From NCBI RefSeq assembly GCF_958979055.1, contig NC_084897.1, positions 20,189,628 to 20,253,627 of the forward strand: a DNA stretch of 64,000 bases, read 5' to 3'. Position 1 is the stretch's first letter; each line of letters opens with the position of its first letter. Positions 11,399-22,290 of this stretch are shown here, one piece after another. This DNA comes from Alnus glutinosa. Taxonomy: Eukaryota; Streptophyta; Magnoliopsida; Fagales; Betulaceae. The translations under genes and the position numbers were made by a program. Under the pieces are notes generated by a model. The model saw only the letters and a program-made list of their open reading frames with translations. It was not told where the DNA came from and did no database searches.

Positions 11399-12419
11399 AT
11401 GGCTGGGAGTAATGAAGTCAACCTCAACGAGTCCAAGGTATTGTAATGAATTTATATTTAGTTTGATGATTATTTTGATTGCGTCTGTTTGTTTGGTCAG
11501 AGTTCTTGATGCTTATGTGTTTAAATATGGAAGCTCTTTGATATATATATATATATATATATTTTTTTTTGGGGGGGGGGGGGGGGGGGTGTGGGGGGTT
11601 GGGGGTGGGTATTAGGTTTCTGGACTAGTGATTTTGTTCTTGGAAAGCTGATTTCTGTTCTTTTTTCTTTTTTTCTTTTGCTAGTTTTAGTTTGGGTTTG
11701 GGGCAGTTTTATTTGGGACTTTGAGGTAAGATATGGGTTTGTTTAACGTTATTGATGCTTGGGATTTGGTTTACGGGGTTGTGGTTTTGTTCTTGAAAGT
11801 TAGATTATTATTTTTTTCGCTGATTTTGGTCTGTTTGGGGGCAGTTCTTCCTCGGGTTTTGATATCAAATAAGAATATGCTAATGGGTCTTTGCTCTACA
11901 TTAATTCATTTATGTCTTCATTACTTGGTGGGTGCCTTGGGTTTCTGATTTTATTTATAAAAATCTGGATTTTTGTTTTGTTTTGTTTTTAATTAAGTTT
12001 TGGGCTTCACTTGGATGTGAAGATCAAATGGTCAACGTGGTTTTCTGCATATTTGCAGGTGTTCAGCTTAGGATTTTGTTCTGGAAAGTTGAGTATTAGC
12101 TGAATTTCTGGAGAATATAATTTTGATTTGAAGATTTTGTGGTATTGTCGAAGTTTGCGGATTTGCTAGGATTTTAGTGCCTACTGTTATTGTTGATTTC
12201 TGAATCAGTTGCATATTGTTGCCAAAAACAAAAATAGAAAGGAAGGAAAGAAAATCTGTTTCATATATATGAAACGAATGAAAGAAGCAGTTTGCATATT
12301 CCGTTTTAAGATTAAATTGAATGGGACTTATTGCAGTTAGGTATATTTTACTATTTTTGTTCATAGTAACCTGTTATGCTGAATTGTGAAATTTTCTGAT
12401 ATTTCTTTTCTTTTCTTTT

Positions 12420-12462
<43 letters not shown>

Positions 12463-13471
12463 TTTATTTTGTACAAAGATGGTTGTACCTCTGAATACAT
12501 GGGTCCTGATATCCAACTTCAAGTTGGCTTACAATCTTCTTCGCCGTCCTGATGGCACTTTCAACCGGCACTTAGCGGAGTTCCTTGATCGGAAAGTACC
12601 AGCAAATGCAAAGCCAGTTGATGGGGTTTTCTCATTTGATGTGATTATTGACCGTAGTACTAGCCTCCTTAGCCGGATCTATCGACCAGCCCAAGATGGA
12701 GAATCTCAGTTAAACCTTCTTGATCTTGAGAAGCCTATGACTGCCGAGGTTGTCCCAGTGATTATCTTTTTTCATGGTGGAAGCTTTGCTCACTCCTCTG
12801 CAAACAGTGCTATATATGATACTCTTTGTCGCCGACTAGTGGGCATTTGTAAGGCTGTTGTGGTCTCTGTGAATTATCGCCGAGCACCTGAAAATAGATA
12901 CCCATGTGCTTATGAAGATGGATGGGGAGCTCTTAAGTGGGTTAACTCGAGGTCATGGCTTCAAAGTAAGGACTCAAAAGTTCATATATACTTGGCTGGT
13001 GATAGTTCTGGAGGTAACATTGTACATCATGTTGCTTCGCGAGCAGTAGAGTCAGATATTGAAGTTTTGGGCAATATACTGCTCAACCCAATGTTTGGTG
13101 GGGAAGAGAGGACTGAATCTGAAAAGCGATTTGATGGAAAATATTTTGTCACGATCCAAGACCGAGACTGGTATTGGAAAGCATTTCTCCCTGAAGGGGA
13201 AGATAGAGACCATCCAGCATGTAACCCATTTGGTCCCAAGGGTAAAATCCTGGAAGGAATTAAGTTCCCAAAGAGCCTTGTTGTGGTGGCTGGTTTAGAC
13301 CTTATTCAGGACTGGCAGTTGGCTTATGTCAAGGGACTTGAGAAGGCTGGCCAAGAAGTGAAACTTCTATATCTGGAGCAGGCAACAATTGGCTTTTACT
13401 TGTTGCCTAATAACAGTCACTTCTATACTGTCATGGATGAGATAAGTAACTTTGTGAGTTCTGACTGTTAA
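11399..13471 (+). CDS. GID1: Gibberellin receptor GID1 (GID1A/C type), two exons
   Basis: Soluble nuclear/cytoplasmic receptor that binds bioactive gibberellin and then DELLA repressors, leading to DELLA ubiquitination. Coding exons are 11399-11437 (13 codons, MAGSNEVNLNESK) and 12479-13471; the 1041-bp phase-0 intron after residue 13 is at the conserved GID1 position. Total 343 residues, against 344-345 for the family. Visible: N-terminal lid with W21, F27, Y31 and R35/R36; HSL-type HGG at 112-114; GDSSGG with nucleophile-position S189; D287; and I317 where active hydrolases have the catalytic His, as expected for a non-enzymatic receptor. The C-terminal end (LLPNN...VMDEIS-FV...C) fits the GID1A/C rather than GID1B clade. 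The long open frame begins upstream at 12386, but those residues are intron polypyrimidine tract. 3' UTR is probably 13472 to about 14280; an AATAAA lies at 14273-14278. Complete and apparently functional. Confidence 0.97.
11438..12478 (+). other. GID1 intron 1 with G-run and 38-T tract
   Basis: Begins GTATTG and ends ACAAAG. It contains an AT run (about 11541-11560), then T10, then G19 (11571-11589) followed by further G-runs to about 11609, and a T38 tract (12422-12459) 19 bases upstream of the acceptor. The G cluster would be in the sense pre-mRNA. Neither tract is coding. Confidence 0.85.
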
Positions 13472-15364
13472 TAAACTTTTTAACTTTTTACCTACAGGCA
13501 GCCATTTGTAACAAATGCTTGCCCAGTTGGGGTTCGTAGGAGGTTGTGTGCAGTATATAAAGATTGTGTAGTAATTCTACTTACTTTTTTATTCATCGGC
13601 GTCGCTCAGACTCTGCTTCCTGGGGCCTGGTTCTCTTCTTGGTATCAGGAGGGCTGGGCTTGATTGTTGGGTGCAGAAGGTACGGTTCAGCATGTAGCTG
13701 GATCAAGATGTTTTTGTGGTGGATATCCTATTGTCTGGACATCTATGGTATTGGTTTGATGAAGTTTTCATGGCGGCAGGAGCCACCTGACTAAGTTTAG
13801 CAGTCCCACCAAATCTAAGATTACCCATATTATATTATGCCTTCCAGCAACGCAGGGGAGGAAGACGAGTGTGGGGGTAACATTTGGTGGCCGATCAATT
13901 GGGATCGGTGCCTCGCTAGTGTTAGATATCTCTCTCTCTCTCTCTCTAATTTTAAAACATGGACAGAAAAATGTCCATGGTATTGTGATCCTGTATGTTC
14001 GTACATATGTTCTAGCTTATATAAAGTGTTTGCTTATTGGCTGTTTCCTTCGTTTTTTTGGGTCCGTCCCTCTCATTTCTGGGTTGTTCTCTCCACGTTG
14101 TGCTCATGTTTGACAGTGTACTTGGCAACTGTACATAAGAATGCTTTTATAAACATTGACAATGCCTTGACTTGGAGTTGCCCATTCTATATTCCTCGAA
14201 TACACAATCAAATGTGTCTAACACTTGAATTATGTGTTTGGCAGATTCCATAGCAATGTGGTTTTGTGGGTGAATAAAATACGGGACATGAGACAAAGTT
14301 GACAGAGCTGAGTTAATTCAAGCTTTGTCTAGGGTTTTTTTTTTTCCTTCGCCTCAAGTACTTTTATAGAGGAATGGGGATTTGTGGAAGTTTTGACGAT
14401 TAGCGCAAGTAACATGCAGCTCTAATGGTTGGCATTTTTTTTTGACAGAAGTTTGGTTACTAAACTCCTATAAACTTCACTCTTTCTTGGCCTCGTTTTC
14501 CAAACGAGGAAGAATGGTGAATATGATCAACTATAATAGTTTGAGCTCGGAAGATGTTAATGAATAAAGGATTGCAAAGCCGAGTTGAGCCGACTCGAAC
14601 ACGAATTGTCACCTCTCTAATGAAGTTATATTTGCTTTTGCTCAAGCTTGACTTGTTTATTAACAGGTCCATAAGTCAAACTTGATCTTCTTTATTCATT
14701 CACTAAACAAGCATAACAGTTGACTCATTTGTAGCTGCAAGAGAGGTGATGAAGTTGAAGGTGCATGAAAGTGATTATTTAAACCTAAAATAGCTGGAAG
14801 AAGGTTTGCTTCATGGATTGAAAAATCTGTTCACGTAGAAATCCTTGCTAAAGGAGGAGAGTTGACACGAAAAGGGTATGAATACAGTCTGAGGAATGAT
14901 TGAAAACAATTAAACAAAGTGAGGTGGTCTATTTTTGGCCATTGAGCGAGATTGATTGAACCTTGTTTTAGTCCTTGAATTCCTGTTCTAAATGAGTAAT
15001 CTAGAGCTTAGGATGCCAGATAAATACAAAAGTTGGGTTGCTTTGAAAGGGAAACACTCAATACAGCGGTGGTTGGGATTTGGATGTTTCCAAGGGACCA
15101 CATGAGAAGTGACCATTTTTAGCTGTTGAGATTTGCTTTCACAATGATAAAAGAATACTTGCATAGTGGTAACAAACAGCTAAGCTTTTGAAAATGACAT
15201 GCAGCCATATTTATTAAACTTTTGAGCCCCTAGTTCAACTATACCTTACACTCATATAAATGCTTTGGCAACACAGGAAAAAAAAAAAAAAAAAAAATTG
15301 ATTAAGGTTGAACCTACAGGATTTTTTTTTTTTATACTTGTCGCATATCACAATGTCACAAGGG
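13472..15364. other. GID1 3' flank and intergenic DNA
   Basis: The first ~800 bases are the likely GID1 3' UTR and downstream region, including a CT microsatellite (about 13927-13947). Frames at 13564-14253 overlap each other and carry no recognised domain. Around 14540-14620 the wording GAGCTCGG...GCCGAGTTGAGCCGACTCGAAC resembles a repeat also seen at 56286-56470. No second gene was found. Confidence 0.45.
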
Positions 15365-15612
15365 AAAAGTGTTGGCATCAACGTACTCCATAAAACCATA
15401 TACGTCCGACCCATCTGTCGCAAAGGCTTTAGCTGCTCGGAAGCAATGAAATTCGGCAGAGACAAGCATTGTTAATGCTTTGCAGAAAAAAAGTGTTGGC
15501 ATCAACATACTCCATAAAACCATATACGTCCGACCCATCTGTCGCAAAGGCTTTAGCTGCTCGGAAGCAATGAAATTCAGCAGAGACAAGCATTGTTAAT
15601 GCTTTGCAGAAA
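15365..15612. repeat. 124-bp perfect-register tandem duplication with coding-like reverse strand
   Basis: Unit 1 (15365-15488) and unit 2 (15489-15612) differ at only about two positions. On the minus strand each unit reads without stops in one frame (phrases SAEFHCFRAAKAF and DGSDVYGFMEYVDAN). Because 124 is not a multiple of 3, the frame changes between units, so no continuous repeat protein results. I do not recognise the peptide. It could be a duplicated exon fragment of a gene elsewhere, captured by a repeat. Confidence 0.75.
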
Positions 15613-18303
15613 GAAGGGTATTGCTGGAGTAGGTATGTACAATTGATAATAAATGCAACGGTTGTTTTGGACTAGGGGCATATAAAAAGAGAACATAATG
15701 AAGCAGGACACATTAGCAAATGCAGCTATTAATTAGTCAGTTGGAAACAAGTTTGAACAGAGAATTTTCCTGTATTTATTTAATGAAATTTATAAGATTT
15801 TCTTTGATGCCCCCCAACAGAAAGTTGATGAAAAATAAATGTGACGGTGGAAAGGAAAACAACTACATTTATCTTTTATTAGGAAAAATCAAGACACATT
15901 TCTAAGTTCATAGCATTGTGAAGATCACTCAATTTACTATTACCTTGGTACTGTGTTTGTATATCTGTCGGCACCCTTTGTTATAGTAAACTCCTTTACT
16001 AATGAAAGTAAATACAAAAAATAGAAGGGGCAACATAAATTTTTACAACTAAATTTTGTCTTCATAGGATAATGGGGGAACATTTCTGAATTCATTGCAT
16101 CATGCAGAAACACTAAATATACAGCTTTCTTGGTGATCTGTTTGTATAGCTGTCGGTACTACAATTAGGATTCCTATGCCTGTGATTATTTCTTCTCTTT
16201 GATGTGACAAATATTTTAAATGATTTTACCAACAAGTACAGATACAGAAATACTGAAAAGTGGAATAGCAGCTATCATCATCAAGTAGCCAAGATGTGAA
16301 GTCCAAAGCTTCTAATAACAGACAAAAAAGGCAGGATTATTATGATCTTGAAAAGCCAGGAAATAATAATGTCAGCAAATTTAAAATACACAGTTGTAAT
16401 TTTCATTTACAACGTAGAGAAATTACAAGTTTACAACAACAATAAGGACCAAGATATCCATTGGACTCTTGTGCATTTCTCATCTCCAGAGAATACTTGC
16501 AGCCTTCATGTCTACCAATTGATTGGTATTTTAAGAATGAATGGCCCATGACCCAAAAAGGAGTTAAAAAAATAAAGGCTCAGTTTTTTGTTTTCTATTT
16601 TTAATGAATAATAATTTATAAAGAGAAAATAAAGAAGCAAAGGCCACGTAGAGCAGTAACATCAATTTCCTTAAAACCTATTCCCTAACCTAAATGTATG
16701 AAAAACTCATAAAAAATCTCTTAGAAACAGATTTCATTGTTGTTCCATAAACTAAAAGAATACCAAGAACTAAAAGTTGTACCTTAAATCTAGGAAAATA
16801 AAAGTGAATTCCTTAACATTATTTTAATATAAAAAAGCTAAAACATTTATTTAAAACAATATTTAAATGGTTTCTTTTTCTTTTATTTCCCCTAATATTT
16901 AATTTAAAAAATATTTAAATGATATATAGAAAAAAAAAATAGAAGTATTGTAGAGTTTATTTGAATAAGAAAGCAAAGAGTGGTTTGGTTTCCCACGTAA
17001 GAAAAATTTAAGAGTGCTGAAAGACATGGTTCCTACATCTCTCCAACTTACCCTTTCATCTTCCACCTTTTTTTTCAACTTAATTAGCAGGAAGGGATAT
17101 GAGAAATGAAGAAAGCCTAGAACGAATGTTAACATAACCTGGGAGAAAGCATGGTTTGACAGCAAATTTTTATCATATTTACATATATACGGATGATACT
17201 CATAACAATTGATTGTTGATGTCATTGACAAAGCTGTTAAACACCATCCCCTGTTATGGTTGCAGCACCAATCAAAAGACATTTAAGCTTTGTTTCTTAA
17301 ACCATTCTCCTTCTCCCTTTCGTTTTCTATTTTTAAAACAAAAACTACAGCAAAAAACCAAAAACACAAAACACTTAAAATTATATTCACCTTTACGTCA
17401 CATCAAAACACTTTTTCAAACAAAAAACACCATTCGAAACACATTATCAAACGGAATCATAATATTTTCTAATTAGACAAGATTACAAGCACAAAATAAC
17501 ATCATCAATGCATGAGCAGTTTACTTAATCTTTTGCCAAGATTAACTTTGTCCTCTAACAAAAAGAAAAACCAGACCTAGATAAAAAGACTATAATTTTG
17601 TCTCATTGCCTCAGAAATTGCACGACTAAACCCATAAAAATATACACATCAACAACCGGCAAAAATGAAGATTTTTCTCCAAATTTTAAGTTCCATAACA
17701 TAACAAACCCAGATAATTGTATACTTAAACAATGTCACTGTACGCCTAACCCAACAATCTATGTACTTCCATCAATAACAAATAAATTGTAATAGCATTT
17801 GCACTGACATATTGCGAATACATATCAGACTGATCCAAAAAAAAGAATCAATATCCAACCAATTGTGACATGGAAACTTGGAACAACAATCCTATGCAAA
17901 GGACTGACGCTGTATGGATTTTATATAGCTTAAGATAATGCAGCCTCTCTTTCATAGTCATCCATATGATGGCATGTTACATTAGAATAGACGAAATTTC
18001 TAGGATGCGTTTTTACCTATTTCTCAAAGAACAAAAAACAATATAACATCAAAAGAAAACATAGTAGGAAGAAGGACATATGCTAACATCATAAGAACGA
18101 TTGTTTCATATAACCAAAAAAAAAAAAAAACAGTTAAACTGATTTTCCAAGATAGTAATATCTGCAGCTGGAAGAGAAACATTATTATCTTAGTAGTCGA
18201 AAAAGTACCAAAACGACATTAGTTTTCTCGTCAACTGGAAATTGATTAGTTGATCCCAGAACCAACAGCAACTTGTCCTAATAAAAACCAAAAACTTAAC
18301 TGC
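15613..18303. other. Intergenic DNA with a dispersed AT-rich repeat
   Basis: No gene recognised. About 16650-16960 holds one copy of a dispersed repeat that recurs around 41040-41300, 47080-47480 and 62950-63240 (see the entry at 47080). About 17280-17470 resembles the 3425-3903 repeat type. The last few hundred bases are the probable 3' UTR of the minus-strand gene ending at 18304. Confidence 0.4.
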
Positions 18304-20205
18304 TCAGCGTCCTCTGGCAACATAAGCAACAGATGCTGCAGCAACAAGTGTAGTTGCAGAAGAAACCACGGTCCAGAAACTCTTCCTCCTATGTGCCTCA
18401 GCCACAGAGTTCTGGAGAAAATCAAGCTGTTTCTTCATATCCTCCACCATCTTCTCCTTGTTTCTGAAAGCGTTCTTAATGGTGTCCAACTCCACCGCAT
18501 ACGGTTGGATTTCTTCCTCTAGCTTCTGCTCATTGATAACCACTTCTTCCTTACTATCCCTATCATCCGTAGAATGACACACCAATGCTGCCGTGTTCTT
18601 CATCATGCCCAATGCCCGTTTCGAATTGATGCCTGCTGATTCCATTTTAGCCCTCAAATCATCAATTCCTCGTTGGGCTTCAACAAGTTTCTTCTGCACC
18701 AACTCTTTTTCTTTCATCAAAACTTCCACACGGCTTTCTATCGCCTTATTTCTCTCAATCAGATTCTGACGCTCACTCTTTATCTGCCCCAACTCTTCCA
18801 CAGTTTCTTCAATCCTCTTCTCCTTCTCTGAAACCACTACCTCCATGCTTTTCACTTTCTTTTTCTCCTCATCAAAACCCTTTTGCACCTTATCTTTCTC
18901 AAGCGTAACTCGATCAAAAGCATCCCTAAAGCGACCAACTTCAAACACTAATTGTTTGTTCTTCTCTTCTTCATCTCTACAAGACTCCCGCAATGTAGAT
19001 ATAGCATTCCTTAGTCTATCAACCTCTGTATTCTGCTCAACAATTTCACTCTCTAGGGTAAGCTTCACTTCCCCAATCTCATTTTTCTCTCGAATCAATT
19101 CCTCGATCCTTTGCAGCCTACCCTCTGATTCCTTGCTAGTCATATCCAAAATCCTCTGAACCGAATCCCTTTGATCTTTCAACTTCTCAATATTCTGTTC
19201 CTTCTCCCTCTTCTCTTCCACCAACATATTAATCTCCATTACCATCTCTTTTTCCTTATCCATAGCTTCGCCAATCATTTTCTCCAACTCCAAAACTTTT
19301 GCGCGCAAAACTTCCTCCTCCTGCCGCAAAGTCATTACAATCCCATTCAATTCCCTCACTTCTTTCTCCAGTTCACCAATCTGGACTTCTTGCGTAGTTC
19401 TCTCCCTCTCAACCTCACTCTTCGCCCTCATAACCCCCTCAATCTCACTTCTCAAACTGTTAATCACCCCCACCGACTGCTCCAAATTCCCCTGGACCGA
19501 TTCTTTCTCCCTCTTCAAGGCCCCAACGGCCTTTTCTCTCTCCGATTTTTCATTCAATAACCCTTCACATTCCACTTTCAGTTTTTCGATCTCTTCCACA
19601 TTTTTCTTGTCTCTTTTCTCCATCTCAACCACATTTTCTCTCAACCCATTTGACTCCTGAACCAGACCATCAATCTCATTCTTAAGCAAATCCCTCTCTC
19701 GGCACACACGGCTCAGCCTACCTCTCTCATCCTCAAGATTAGCCACTTGCTCATTGGCCTCTTTCTTTAAGAACCCAATCTCAGCCTCTCTTTCACACTT
19801 CACTTTCTCAATCTCACCCTTCTCTCTCACCAACCCATCAAACCCAGCACCTATTTCAACCATCTGGGTCTCCCAAAAAGCACAAACCACACTCTTCTCC
19901 AACTCCAAGCCAAAACTCTCCTCACTCACCCAAGTCAACTCAGCCTCCAGCGCCTTCTTCTCCTTCCCAGAGCGAGTCAACTTTGCCTCCAAGGCCTGCT
20001 TGGCCTGCTCCAAGGACTCAATCTGTTGTCTACGCTCAAAGGTTTCTTTGAGAAGCAGAGAGTTGAGGGACTTGAGGTTCTGGAGCTTCTTGGAAGGCTC
20101 ATCATCCATGGGTTTGGCTTGGTGGGTTTGGCTTTGGTCTTGGGTTTGAGCGGCTTCTTCTTCTTTGTGTTCTTTGGCTTGACGGGTCACTTTCTTTTTC
20201 GCCAT
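18304..20205 (-). CDS. Tail-anchored long coiled-coil protein, 633 residues, uncharacterised
   Basis: Single open reading frame of 633 residues starting ATG at 20205. The N-terminus (MAKKK...) is short, basic, then Glu/Gln-rich. From about residue 35 to 600 nearly the whole chain is heptad-like, rich in Glu, Lys, Leu and Arg, with many EKE/REK words: a very long coiled coil. The last 25 residues are a single hydrophobic segment (about 610-629, SSATTLVAAASVAYVA) followed only by RGR, which is the layout of a tail-anchored membrane protein, probably of the ER or another organelle's cytosolic face. From memory it resembles the Arabidopsis family AT5G27330/AT3G05130, annotated loosely as prefoldin-like or paramyosin-like; those labels reflect coiled-coil similarity only. 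It is convergent with GID1, 4.8 kb away. No catalytic motif. Function unknown; tethering or scaffolding is inference. Confidence 0.9.
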   Translation of the reverse strand: MAKKKVTRQAKEHKEEEAAQTQDQSQTHQAKPMDDEPSKKLQNLKSLNSLLLKETFERRQQIESLEQAKQALEAKLTRSGKEKKALEAELTWVSEESFGLELEKSVVCAFWETQMVEIGAGFDGLVREKGEIEKVKCEREAEIGFLKKEANEQVANLEDERGRLSRVCRERDLLKNEIDGLVQESNGLRENVVEMEKRDKKNVEEIEKLKVECEGLLNEKSEREKAVGALKREKESVQGNLEQSVGVINSLRSEIEGVMRAKSEVERERTTQEVQIGELEKEVRELNGIVMTLRQEEEVLRAKVLELEKMIGEAMDKEKEMVMEINMLVEEKREKEQNIEKLKDQRDSVQRILDMTSKESEGRLQRIEELIREKNEIGEVKLTLESEIVEQNTEVDRLRNAISTLRESCRDEEEKNKQLVFEVGRFRDAFDRVTLEKDKVQKGFDEEKKKVKSMEVVVSEKEKRIEETVEELGQIKSERQNLIERNKAIESRVEVLMKEKELVQKKLVEAQRGIDDLRAKMESAGINSKRALGMMKNTAALVCHSTDDRDSKEEVVINEQKLEEEIQPYAVELDTIKNAFRNKEKMVEDMKKQLDFLQNSVAEAHRRKSFWTVVSSATTLVAAASVAYVARGR

Positions 20206-20589
20206 TTTTTCTTTTTTGAGGCTGTGATGAAAGGGAAAATTGGATTGGGGATATGGATATCTGGGCTAGGGTTTTGCTAGGGCTCTTTTATGGTGGAAAT
20301 GTGAGATTCAAATCGTTTGAGGATATGGACTATGGAGGGTTGCCTTGAGGATTCAAATTTTGGGGCCCAGCTTTTGAGGACTTTTTGGGAATTGTAAGAG
20401 AGGTTTTTAGAAAGCTGAAAAGATTGGGGATCTTGTAGGGCCGGTTGTTGTGGGGCATCCCTTCAGTGGAATGTGGTAACCAAAACAAAAATGAAGGGGA
20501 AAAAGAGAGAGAAACTCGATCATATTATTTGAAGAAAAAGAAAAAAGGAAGAAGAGTTCTTTCCATTTGATTGTTGTGAGATTTAAGAG

Positions 20590-21060
20590 TTGGTTTGAGT
20601 TTGCGATTTTAAAAAGTACGATTTAAAAATAACGATTTTAAAATGTGTAATTTGAAAAAATAATTTTTAAAAATATAGTTAAGCGTTTGGCATGATAGAA
20701 TTTAGGCTAACTTTATTCCAGATTTTCTTTATAATATTGTGAACTCAGAGAAGCTGTCTCTGGCTTTTTAGGGCCGTCTGGGTCTTAGTTTGTATGCTTG
20801 TTTTATGCAATGAAATATAGTGATATTTTCTTTAAATTTTTTTTTTAATTTGACCTTTAAAATTTTAGATTAGCCTTTAAAATTATATGTCTTCAAAAAA
20901 GCACCCACTTGCCTGTGATTTAAAAAAACAGTTTTCTGTCTTTTCAAATCTCAACTTTTTTAAAAACGCAATTTCCAAACAGTTTATTTTTTTGCAATTT
21001 GGTTTAAAATTACATTTTTTCGCAATTCCCAAATGCACCATAATACTCATTCAAACCAGG
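20590..21060. repeat. AT-rich inverted-repeat element interrupted by a LINE 3' end
   Basis: Left part (20590-20700, GGTTTGAGTTTGCGATTTTAA...) and right part (about 20900-21060, ...TTTTTTCGCAATTCCCAAA...ATTCAAACCAG) read as imperfect inverse complements. The LINE-derived tail at 20700-20840 lies between them. Ends are not sharply defined. Confidence 0.4.
20700..20840 (+). mobile_element. LINE 3'-end fragment
   Basis: Closely matches the 3' end of the LINE remnant at 23547-24310: both contain TTGTATGCTTGTTT then ATGCAATGAAATAT, preceded by TGAACTCA and a CTGGGTCTTAG/TGGGCTCTAG word. It carries no intact coding part and is followed by a T-rich stretch. A strongly 5'-truncated copy of the same family. 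Confidence 0.65.
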
Positions 21061-21179
21061 AAAAAAAAAAAAAACTATTGTTCTAAATTGAAATGAATTT
21101 AGGCGTTGACATAAACTTCCATCAATTTTTAAACGGAAGTTAGGTTAAAATATCGTTTTTATCTTTAGTCGTAAATGAA

Positions 21180-22290
21180 GTACAATCAATAATACAAAAT
21201 AAACCACAAGGGAGAAAAATAAAGTCTTTAAACTTGATAAAATTGTATTTAACCCTATTAATTATTCTTACTTATCTCCAATACCTCAAGAGATGAATGA
21301 CTAGCAATTCAAAAACTTTTATAGAGCGGGGATAACTGAACCCACTTGTTCTGAGCAGATGAGGGGTTGTTGGGAGTAGATGGAAGGTAAGTAGGGTTTA
21401 CAGCATCCCTCTTTATAGAATGGAAAAAGTACACATAATCTCCTTAAATTATCACCACATTATCAATGTCCCCCTCCAAACTATCAATTGTGTCAATGTC
21501 CCCTTCTAAACTACCAAAAAATGTCAATGTTCCCCTAATGGCAAAAATATATTTCATAAAATTATTAAAATAAAATAAAAACTAAAAAATATAAAATAAC
21601 AAAAAATTATACAAAAAAAATAATAATAAAAATTAAAAACTGGTTTTTTTTTAAAAAAATATTTTTATAATTTTCAGTTATTTCTTCGTTTTTTTTTTTT
21701 TAATTTAATAAAACAACTGGCTTTTTTTTTTCGTTTGTTTGTTTTTTTTTTTTAAAAAAAAAAATCTTTTCGTTTTTTATTTAATTTATTTAACTTGTTT
21801 TTTTTTTTTAAAAAAAAAATAATGTTTCTAGTTTTTTTTTTTGGAATTTATAAGGACATTTTTGTTTTATTCAAAAAAATTTAGGGTCATTTTTGTCTTT
21901 TTGTTTGTCTTAGGAGAGACATTGACATTTTTTGGTACGTAGTTTGAGGGAGGACATTGACACAATTGATAGTTTTGATGGTACATTGACAACTGAGTAG
22001 TAGTTTGGAGAAAATATGTATACTTTTTCCTTATAAAATTATTTAAATTGTTAGCAATTTGAATAATATAAATGTAGAACATTCGGATCCTAATTGAAGA
22101 TCCAAGTCCAGTGCTGATCATACGTTGCACTAATTTATGTCCATAACTCCATCTAATCGTAATATATGCACTGCGTTTTCTCATGCATGATTTTTATGTA
22201 TTTCAAGTGTTTGCCACTCAAATCTCAAGTTGCAAATTCTACACTGATGGGCGAAGTGCCTCAAAATCTTAAGCCCACAAGTATGGGTTA
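21180..22290. repeat. Dispersed repeat, paralogous to 34810-35035
   Basis: The piece 22098-22290 (phrases ACTAATTTATGTCCATAA, GATGCATGATTTTTATGTA, ATCTTAAGCCCACAAGT) is plainly homologous to 34850-35035. The piece near 21250-21300 (TTACTTATCTCCA) matches 34838-34852. At 34.8 kb these two pieces are contiguous; here the element at 21422-22030 and other sequence separates them. Confidence 0.65.
21422..22030. mobile_element. 609-bp MULE-type inverted-repeat element
   Basis: Long terminal inverted repeats of about 120 bp: the left arm starts GGAAAAAGTACACATA and the reverse complement of the right arm starts GGAAAAAGTATACATA; both arms repeat TCAATTGTGTCAATGTCC. Flanks are TTATAGAAT (21413-21421) and TTATAAAAT (22031-22039), 8 of 9 identical, fitting a 9-bp MULE duplication. 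The middle is homopolymer-rich and non-coding. Confidence 0.75.

Noticed and set aside
12386-12478. N-terminal extension of GID1 beginning MKFSDIS and running through poly-Phe
   Set aside because: It is the intron 3' end and T38 tract read as protein. A canonical first exon encoding MAGSNEVNLNESK lies at 11399-11437 with a good donor.
13564-14253. Additional small genes downstream of GID1
   Set aside because: Overlapping frames in what is most simply the GID1 3' UTR and flank.
18250-20280. Plus-strand open frames over the coiled-coil gene
   Set aside because: They are antisense shadows of the 633-residue gene, with compositions explained by its biased codons.
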